From positions 1-27,799 of the forward strand of contig JBFFXF010000082.1 in assembly GCA_041569895.1 (NCBI GenBank): a stretch of DNA of 27,799 bases, read 5' to 3'. Origin of the DNA: JBFFXF01 sp041569895. GTDB lineage: Bacteria > Planctomycetota > UBA8108 > JACQVS01. This document shows positions 22,764 to 27,799 of this stretch, piece by piece; the first letter of the stretch is position 1, and each line of letters opens with the position of its first letter. Below the pieces are notes generated by a model. That model did no database searches and had not been told where the DNA came from. It worked only from the letters and a program-made list of their open reading frames with translations. The position numbers and the translations under genes are program-made.

Positions 22764-22792
22764 ATCTTAAGAGCAGCCACCATCGAACACAA
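22764..22792 (-). promoter_or_regulatory. promoter candidate for the exported-protein gene
   Basis: Minus-strand TTGTGT (22787-22792), 17-bp spacer, TAAGAT (22764-22769). The spacing is optimal and the -10 matches 4 of 6. Start of transcription is expected near 22757, about 160 nt before ATG 22597. Confidence 0.45.
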
Positions 22793-22845
22793 GGCCCGAG
22801 TTGGCCGCTGCGTCGGGGCCCGACCCGGCGAGGCTGTCCGGGGCT

Positions 22846-22873
22846 TTGCTTGCTCTCTCGCTCGTGATAAGAT
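22846..22873 (+). promoter_or_regulatory. promoter candidate for the prepilin-like gene
   Basis: TTGCTT (22846-22851), 16-bp spacer, TAAGAT (22868-22873), with TG one base before the -10 (extended -10). It would give a leader of about 145 nt before ATG 23026. Confidence 0.45.
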
Positions 22874-23025
22874 TCCCATAACTCTCCCGGGAGTTCCAGT
22901 AGTCGGTTCGTACGCGGGGCGGAGGGCGCCCTCGCTGACGGCGCGGTGGTCGCGCCGGTTCGATTTCGCAGGATCCGGACGGGATCGCCTCCCCGCAGGA
23001 GCGCGTCCCGGAAAGGAGACCGATC

Positions 23026-23634
23026 ATGACAGGACGTTCCCGCCCGGGGGCTCGGAACAGGAACCCGACTCGCGCCCTGCGCTCGAGCCGCGGCTTCACG
23101 CTCGTCGAGCTCCTCGTGGTTATCGCAATCATCTCGATCATAGCGGGCTTTCTGATCCCGACTCTCATTCGTTCTCGCGGCGAGGCCGACAAGGTCGCCT
23201 GCCAGAACAACCTCCGCGAGATCTCCAAGATGGGGATGCTCTACGCGGACACGGGACACCGTTTCTTCCCCTACGCGCGCGGCGGCAAGTCGCCGCACGA
23301 GCACATGAACGTGATGGTGGAGTTCTTCTCGACGGGAGAGACGAAGCTCAAGCCCGAGCTCTTCATATGCCGGAGCTGGCGCGGCGAGAAGGCGGAGGTC
23401 GACGAGGAGGGCAAGTTCCTTCTCGACGAGGAATCGTGCTCCTACACGTGGTCCGAGCAGCGGCTGACGACGACCGACCAGCGGCCGCTCTCGTCCGACA
23501 AGTTCGTCAAGGACGCCGATCAGCTCAGCGGGCACGAGCTCGGCATGAACGTCGTCGACACGGCCGCGTCCGTGAGCTTCGTGCTCAAGGAGAACCTCGA
23601 CGAGGATGGCCTGCCCAAGGGCCTGATCCGCTGA
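23026..23634 (+). CDS. type IV prepilin-like / type II pseudopilin-like protein
   Basis: 202 residues from ATG 23026 with an excellent AAAGGAG site 7 nt upstream. The N-terminal methylation motif is textbook: a basic leader ending in RG, then FTLVELLVVIAIISIIAGF; cleavage by prepilin peptidase is expected between Gly23 and Phe24, with Glu28 at +5. The single hydrophobic helix (24-47) doubles as the assembly spine. The outer domain has CQNNLREISKMGMLYA and two further cysteines (in FICRSW and EESCSYTW), and resembles the many stand-alone pseudopilin-like proteins of Planctomycetes and relatives. No secretion ATPase or other pilin gene is adjacent. The role is uncertain: secretion, surface structure or orphan. 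Confidence 0.88.
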   Translation: MTGRSRPGARNRNPTRALRSSRGFTLVELLVVIAIISIIAGFLIPTLIRSRGEADKVACQNNLREISKMGMLYADTGHRFFPYARGGKSPHEHMNVMVEFFSTGETKLKPELFICRSWRGEKAEVDEEGKFLLDEESCSYTWSEQRLTTTDQRPLSSDKFVKDADQLSGHELGMNVVDTAASVSFVLKENLDEDGLPKGLIR

Positions 23635-23691
23635 GTCTCTCGGCCTGACCGACGCGGTCGGACGAGACAACCGACTCCCGGAAGATCGATG

Positions 23692-23721
23692 CGAGCCCGG
23701 CGGCTCCGGCCACCGGGCTCG
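23692..23721. terminator. hairpin between convergent genes
   Basis: Perfect 9-bp stem CGAGCCCGG / CCGGGCTCG around a 12-base loop, in the 96-bp gap between the prepilin-like gene (plus) and the membrane protein gene (minus). There is no T-tract. A smaller stem GACCG-ACG-CGGTC lies nearby at 23647-23659. A bidirectional terminator is likely. Confidence 0.5.
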
Positions 23722-23730
23722 TGTCGTGTC

Positions 23731-24684
23731 TCAGCCCTGCGTCCACTCCGCGCGTTCTCGCGCATGCAGCAGCGCCGACGGGGGCTCGCGGTCGATCGCC
23801 CACCTCAGGAGGAGATAGACCCGGGCCATGCCGGACACGAACGCCGCGAGGAAGCTCGCCACGAGGAGCGATCCGACGATCGGCAGATCGGCCGTCGGCC
23901 GCAGCTCGCTCCCGCCGACGAGGGCGAAGGGCACGGCCGTCGCCAGCGTGAGCTCCCCACCGGTGGCAATCGCCCAGGTCGCCAGCAGGAACGCGCGCAC
24001 GAGCGCGACGAAGAGCGCGAACGCCGAGGCCGAGATGGCGGCGGCGACCAGCGCCGTCACCGTGCCGGCGAGAAAGCTCCCGGTGCGCCCGCGGACGTAG
24101 CTGATCGACCGGCTGACGGTGTCGAACGCCTCGCGACAGTCGAGTGTCGCCGCCGGCACCATCAGCGCGAGCGCCGGCACGCCGAGGAACGCGAGGAACG
24201 CCGCGGCGACGCCGAGCGGCAACCCGATCACCAGGAGCCACGCAAACGCGAGCCACTCCCACAGCATCGCGAGCGCCATCGCCCCGGAGACGGTGATCAG
24301 CACCAGCAGCGCGACGGCGAGCGGCACGGCGAGCACGGAGGCGAGCAGGTTCGCGGCGCGCTCGAGAGCGAGCTTGAGGGACTCGCGGACGCCCCACCGG
24401 CAGTTGCGACCGTACTCCCAGCCGGCCGCGCCGGCGACCATCGCCAGAGCGAGGACGAGGAGCGCGGCCAGGGCGACGACGAGAACGACTGCGAGGACCT
24501 GTCCGCCGCGCGTGTCACGCGCCACCAGCCACGGCGCGGCCAGCCAGGATGCGAGCAGCACGACGGTCAGCGGGAAGATCCGCGTCGGCGCCCAGGCGGC
24601 TCGCGCCCCGCGGCCGACGTCGACGAGACGGGCGGTGAACCGCGGCGGCGGCTCGGCCCGGCGCTCGGGCCCGGCGTCATTCAC
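23731..24684 (-). CDS. polytopic membrane protein
   Basis: 317 residues from GTG 24684, which overlaps the end of yacG by 8 bp; GGAG lies 6 nt before it. About six hydrophobic segments are visible (near 38-54, 62-85, 112-133, 135-156, 157-180, 205-235, 262-290), many of them Ala/Leu/Val-rich. LDCREAFDTVSRSISYVRGR between helices resembles the conserved loop of multi-helix proteins annotated as DUF4013-like or glycerophosphodiesterase membrane-domain families; this is only a resemblance. The overlap implies translational coupling to yacG. No transport signature is seen and the function is unknown. Confidence 0.75.
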   Translation of the reverse strand: MNDAGPERRAEPPPRFTARLVDVGRGARAAWAPTRIFPLTVVLLASWLAAPWLVARDTRGGQVLAVVLVVALAALLVLALAMVAGAAGWEYGRNCRWGVRESLKLALERAANLLASVLAVPLAVALLVLITVSGAMALAMLWEWLAFAWLLVIGLPLGVAAAFLAFLGVPALALMVPAATLDCREAFDTVSRSISYVRGRTGSFLAGTVTALVAAAISASAFALFVALVRAFLLATWAIATGGELTLATAVPFALVGGSELRPTADLPIVGSLLVASFLAAFVSGMARVYLLLRWAIDREPPSALLHARERAEWTQG

Positions 24685-24898
24685 GGAGAGCTCCGGGCGG
24701 GGGCGGCTCCTCCCGGTGCAGACCGTCCTCGTCGACCGGCCAGAGCTGCCGCGAGATGCGGTACGACTCGTTCATCCAGCGTCCGAGATCGATCATCTTG
24801 CACCGCTTGCTGCAGAACGGGAACGACCGGCTGCCTTTCTTCACGGCAGACTCGCAGACGGGACACAGACTTTTGCTCGTGTCGTCGCGTTCTGTCAT
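24677..24898 (-). CDS. yacG: YacG-family zinc-binding protein
   Basis: 73 residues from ATG 24898; the frame opens at 25000, but conserved sequence starts just after this ATG. Cys12, Cys15, Cys29 and Cys33 form the CxxC...CxxxC zinc site, followed by KMIDLGRWMNESYRI, the hallmark of the family. In Escherichia coli YacG inhibits DNA gyrase. It is 98 bp after grpE on the same strand and overlaps the next membrane protein gene. The acidic Pro-rich tail is typical. Confidence 0.9.
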   Translation of the reverse strand: MTERDDTSKSLCPVCESAVKKGSRSFPFCSKRCKMIDLGRWMNESYRISRQLWPVDEDGLHREEPPPPGALRE

Positions 24899-24996
24899 TT
24901 CGAGGACACGTCCCTGGAGCCCGCAGGGGATAGTACCTGGACGCGCGGCAAAGTGGAACACCTCGACCGTGGGTCGCGGACGTCCCCGCCGGGCGC

Positions 24997-25641
24997 TCAC
25001 TCGGCTTCCGGGAACGTATCCGGGACCGCCTCCCGCTTCCGCCCGACGACCACCCGGGCTGGACGGAGGACCACGTCACCGTGAAGATAACCTTTTTGCA
25101 CGACTTCGACGACGAGGCCGTCGCTCTCGTCGTCGGTCTCGATCTGCTGCACGGCGTCGTGCAGCTTCGGATCGAAGGGCTCGCCGAGCGCCTTCATGGG
25201 GCGGATGTCGTGCGCCTCGAGGGCCCTGAGCAACTCCTGGCGGATGAGCTCGACCCCCTCGCGAAAGGCCTCTGACGCGGAGCTCTCGGCGCCCTCGAGG
25301 GCGCGCTCGAAATTGTCCTGGATCGGCAGCAGGTCGGCGGCGAGCTGCCGCAGTCCGTTCTTTTCCCAGTCGGGGCGCTCGCGACGGATGCGTTTCTGGA
25401 AGTTCTCGAAATCCGCGCGAGCGCGGCGGAGCTCATCGAGGAACTTGTCCCGCTCGGCCGCCCTGGCGACCAGGTCGCGGTAGGTCTCCTCGGTGAGCGA
25501 GGCGAGGTCGTCGCCGGCGCCACCGGCGTCGCCGGTCTCCGGGACCTCCTCGGGAGCGCTCGACCCGGACGCAGACTCCCCCTGTGCGAGATCGTCGCTC
25601 TCGTCCCTCCCGTCCATCTTGGCCGTGAGGTTCTTTGACAT
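24997..25641 (-). CDS. grpE: nucleotide exchange factor GrpE
   Basis: 214 residues from ATG 25641. The acidic, disordered N-terminus (1-50) and long helix (about 52-110; FLDELRRARADFENFQKRIR) are standard for GrpE. LLPIQDNFERALEG and FDPKLHDAVQQIETDD precede the C-terminal beta domain, which ends in VVEVVQKGYLHGDVVLRPA and VVVGR, the family signature. GrpE promotes ADP release from DnaK. It lies 14 bp downstream of dnaJ on the same strand; no dnaK is in the window. Confidence 0.95.
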   Translation of the reverse strand: MSKNLTAKMDGRDESDDLAQGESASGSSAPEEVPETGDAGGAGDDLASLTEETYRDLVARAAERDKFLDELRRARADFENFQKRIRRERPDWEKNGLRQLAADLLPIQDNFERALEGAESSASEAFREGVELIRQELLRALEAHDIRPMKALGEPFDPKLHDAVQQIETDDESDGLVVEVVQKGYLHGDVVLRPARVVVGRKREAVPDTFPEAE

Positions 25642-25655
25642 GGAATCAGCGCGCT

Positions 25656-26801
25656 TTACTTGAAGTAGTCCTTGATGCGCTCGAAGAGCCGTTTCCTCTG
25701 ACTGCCGCTCTGCTCCTCCTCGCACTCCTGCAGCTCCTCGAGGAGCTCGCGCATCCGCGGCGTCAGCTTCCGGGGCGTCTCGACCACCACCTTGATCAGC
25801 TGGTTGCCGGCGCCATAGCCCTCGAGGTTGGGGAGCCCCTGCCCCTTCAGGCGCAGGAACTCGCCGCTCTGCGTGCCGGGCGGGATGGTGACGCGCGCCT
25901 TGCGTCCCCGCACCGTCGGCACCTCGATCTGACATCCGAGCGCCGCCTCGGAGAACGAGACCGGCACCTCGCAGAGGAGGTCGTCGCCGTGCCGCTCGAA
26001 GAACTCGTGCGGAGCGACGCGCAGAAAGGCGTAGAGGTCGCCCGCGGCCCCGCCGCGCACGCCGTGGTTGCCCTCGCCCGTCAGGCGAAGCTGGGTGCCG
26101 TCGTGGACACCGGCCGGGACGTCAATCGCCACCTCGCGCTTGCCGGCCACGGTGCCCGAGCCGCGACAGCCCGGGCAGGGCGTCGGGGCGTGCTGCCCCT
26201 CGCCGCCGCACTGCGGGCACGGTCGCTGGATGCTGAAGAAGCCCTGCGATTGCTGGACGCGGCCGTGGCCGGCGCACGTCGGACAGGTCTCGAGGCTGGT
26301 TCCCGGCTTGGCTCCGGAGCCGGAGCAGCTCGAGCACGCCTCCTGCCGCCGCAGCTCGATGGTCTTTCTGACGCCGGTGGCGACCTCCTCGAGCGTCAGC
26401 GTCAGGTCGATGCGGAGGTCCGCGCCGCTCCTTCCGCGACGCCCCGAACGCCCACGGCGCCGCCCGCCGCCGAAGAACGTGTCGAAGATCGAGCCCTCGA
26501 AGATGTCGCTGAACTGCGAGAAGATGTCCTCGACGGAGGTGAAGGTCGGACCGCCGTACCCGCGCGCCTTGAGCCCCTCGTGACCGTACCGATCGTAGAG
26601 CTCGCGCTTCTGCGAGTCGGAGAGGACCTCGTACGCCTCCGAGATCTCCTTGAACCGCCGCTCCGCGTCCTCGTCGCCCGGGTTCTTGTCGGGATGGTTC
26701 TCGAGGGCGAGCTTCCGATAGGCCTTCTTGATCTCCGACTCGGACGCGCGGCGCGCGAGTCCGAGCACCTCGTAGTAGTCACGCTGGGCCATTCGGGGCA
26801 T
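25656..26801 (-). CDS. dnaJ: chaperone DnaJ (type I Hsp40)
   Basis: 381 residues from ATG 26801; ATG 26792 is an alternative. The J domain (4-70) has the HPD motif at 36-38 that stimulates DnaK ATPase. The Gly/Phe region is short and Arg-rich (GGGRRRGRSGRRGRSG, about 111-126). The zinc domain has all four CxxCxGxG repeats (CSSCSGSG, CPTCAGHG, CPQCGGEG, CPGCRGSG). The two beta-rich substrate-binding domains follow. It is co-directional with grpE and groEL, giving a chaperone block. Confidence 0.96.
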   Translation of the reverse strand: MPRMAQRDYYEVLGLARRASESEIKKAYRKLALENHPDKNPGDEDAERRFKEISEAYEVLSDSQKRELYDRYGHEGLKARGYGGPTFTSVEDIFSQFSDIFEGSIFDTFFGGGRRRGRSGRRGRSGADLRIDLTLTLEEVATGVRKTIELRRQEACSSCSGSGAKPGTSLETCPTCAGHGRVQQSQGFFSIQRPCPQCGGEGQHAPTPCPGCRGSGTVAGKREVAIDVPAGVHDGTQLRLTGEGNHGVRGGAAGDLYAFLRVAPHEFFERHGDDLLCEVPVSFSEAALGCQIEVPTVRGRKARVTIPPGTQSGEFLRLKGQGLPNLEGYGAGNQLIKVVVETPRKLTPRMRELLEELQECEEEQSGSQRKRLFERIKDYFK

Positions 26802-26898
26802 CTTTCGCTCTACACCTCGGCGTCCGTCGACGGCGCCCGACGGCAGCGAAGAAGCGCCCGACTCGACACCTCTCTCAGTTATCGAGCCGCACGGCGCT

Positions 26899-26915
26899 TC
26901 TCCGAAGCTCGGAGA
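26899..26915 (-). terminator. stem-loop after groEL stop
   Basis: TCTCCGA-AGC-TCGGAGA, a perfect 7-bp stem with a 3-base loop, begins 3 bp after the groEL stop. There is no T-tract, so it may be an mRNA-stabilising or pausing stem rather than a full terminator before dnaJ. Confidence 0.45.
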
Positions 26916-26918
26916 CCG

Positions 26919-27799
26919 TCACACGACGGCTCCGGAAACCGCCGATTCCTTCTTTTCGATGTCGGTGATCATCACGTCCGTCGTGAGGTTGAGCCCGGCG
27001 ATGCTCGCCGCGCTCTGCAGGGCCGTCACGACCACCTTCGCCGGGTCGATAATCCCGGCCTTGACGAGGTTCTCGTACTCCCGCTTCGCGGCGTTGAATC
27101 CGTCGCGCCCCTTGCGGTTGCGCACCTCGACGACGACCTCCTGCCCGTCGAGGCCGCAGTTGTCGGCGATCTGCCGCAATGGGACCTCGAGCGCCTTGCG
27201 GACGACGTCGATGCCGAAACGCTCCTCGCCGCGACCCTTGACCTCGTCGAGCGCATCGATCGCCCGGATCAGCGACACGCCGCCTCCCGGCACGATGCCC
27301 TCCTCGATGGCGGCGCGCGTGGCGTGGAGCGCGTCGTCGGCGCGGTCCTTGCGCTCCTTCATCTCGGTCTCGGTTCGGCCGCCGACGTGCAGGATCGCGA
27401 CGCCGCCGGCAAGCTTCGCCTTGCGCTCGGTGAGCTTCTCCTTGTCGTACGTCGACGTCGTCTGCTCGATCTGCGCGTTGATCTGCGCGACGCGCTCCTG
27501 AACGGCGCGCTTCGTTCCGCCGCCCTCGACGAGCGTCGTCTTGTCCCTCTCGATGACTGCCTTCTTCACCGTCCCGAAGTAGGACTGGTCGACGGCCTCG
27601 AACGAGACGCCGAGATCCTCGGAGATCAGCTTGCCCCCCGTCAGGATCGCCATGTCCTCGAGCAGCGCCTTGCGGCGGTCGCCGAAGCCCGGCGCCTTGA
27701 CGGCCGCGATCCGGAGGACGCCCTGGAGCTTGTTGATGACGAGCGCCGCGAGCAGCTCGCCCTCGACGTCCTCGGCGACGATCAGCAGCGGCCGGCCGG
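26919..27799 (-). CDS. groEL: chaperonin GroEL, C-terminal part (5' end outside window)
   Basis: The reading frame runs off the window edge. 292 codons are visible, starting in the apical domain (RPLLIVAEDVEGELLAALVI then AVKAPGFGDRRKALLEDMAI). Equatorial features are intact: VAILHVGGRTETEMKERKDR, with the downstream ADDALHATRAAIEEGIVPGG, and LNLTTDVMITDIEKKE at the end. GroEL encloses unfolded proteins in an ATP-driven double ring with GroES, which is not in view. The C-terminus ends in ESAVSGAVV, without the Gly-Gly-Met tail usual for GroEL, which suggests a divergent or second GroEL. dnaJ and grpE follow on the same strand. Confidence 0.96.
   Translation of the reverse strand, partial: GRPLLIVAEDVEGELLAALVINKLQGVLRIAAVKAPGFGDRRKALLEDMAILTGGKLISEDLGVSFEAVDQSYFGTVKKAVIERDKTTLVEGGGTKRAVQERVAQINAQIEQTTSTYDKEKLTERKAKLAGGVAILHVGGRTETEMKERKDRADDALHATRAAIEEGIVPGGGVSLIRAIDALDEVKGRGEERFGIDVVRKALEVPLRQIADNCGLDGQEVVVEVRNRKGRDGFNAAKREYENLVKAGIIDPAKVVVTALQSAASIAGLNLTTDVMITDIEKKESAVSGAVV

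Larger units (their letters stand above)
22598..23025. other. divergent intergenic region with two promoter candidates
   Basis: 428 bp between an exported-protein gene (minus) and a prepilin-like gene (plus). It contains two back-to-back promoter candidates, described separately, whose -10 hexamers are both TAAGAT. Both would give leaders of about 145-160 nt. CTCCCGGGAG, a perfect 10-bp palindrome, lies near the expected plus-strand start (22880-22900). No gene is seen. Confidence 0.55.

Overview
The window is GC-rich bacterial chromosome with small gaps between genes and many GTG starts. It carries two ECF sigma/anti-sigma pairs, a prepilin-like protein, several PQQ beta-propeller or envelope proteins, a PEGA/DUF4388-type membrane protein, a lysine-rich histone-like peptide, and housekeeping genes (purB, rsgA, tilS, dnaJ, grpE, yacG, groEL). 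This mix suggests a Planctomycetota-like organism or another large-genome, envelope-rich phylum. The assignment is inference from protein style only; there is no rRNA or other phylogenetic marker that I can place.

Layout. 1-3912: four minus-strand genes, namely a predicted lipoprotein/membrane protein, a 53-residue lysine-rich DNA-binding peptide, and a coupled pair of envelope proteins with acidic, repeat-rich regions. 4278-5532: ECF sigma factor and zinc-finger anti-sigma, plus strand. 5667-11225: a cluster built from MshEN-like modules without any secretion ATPase. Two soluble proteins are on the minus strand; divergent from them is a 997-residue DUF4388/MshEN/TM/PEGA/PQQ protein followed by a secreted protein. 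11256-12921: second ECF sigma with a FecR-domain anti-sigma, minus strand. 13098-15833: rsgA and purB. 15889-17676: secreted TPR/metallopeptidase-like protein. 18021-19532: tilS. 19827-22597: three minus-strand genes (PQQ lipoprotein, small hypothetical, exported hypothetical). 23026-23634: prepilin-like protein, divergent from the previous block. 23731-27799: minus-strand groEL (cut by the window edge), dnaJ, grpE, yacG and a polytopic membrane protein, i.e. a protein-quality-control block.

The most unusual non-coding signal is a family of composite intergenic repeats. Each is made of (GGGNAC)n arrays that match the canonical G-quadruplex pattern, (TCGGNN)n arrays, and a CT-rich linker. In two copies there is also a non-repetitive core of about 40-65 bp. 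The two core-bearing copies flank tilS in inverted orientation. G3N3 arrays also flank the first anti-sigma gene in inverted orientation. A copy without the core separates purB from rsgA.

The most interesting protein-coding signal is the 5667-11225 cluster. It has four MshEN-like modules (a family known to bind cyclic di-GMP in secretion ATPases) in three neighbouring proteins with no ATPase, joined to a trans-envelope PQQ/PEGA protein. This looks like an uncharacterised signalling or envelope-scaffold system. No CRISPR array, insertion sequence, prophage, tRNA or rRNA was found.
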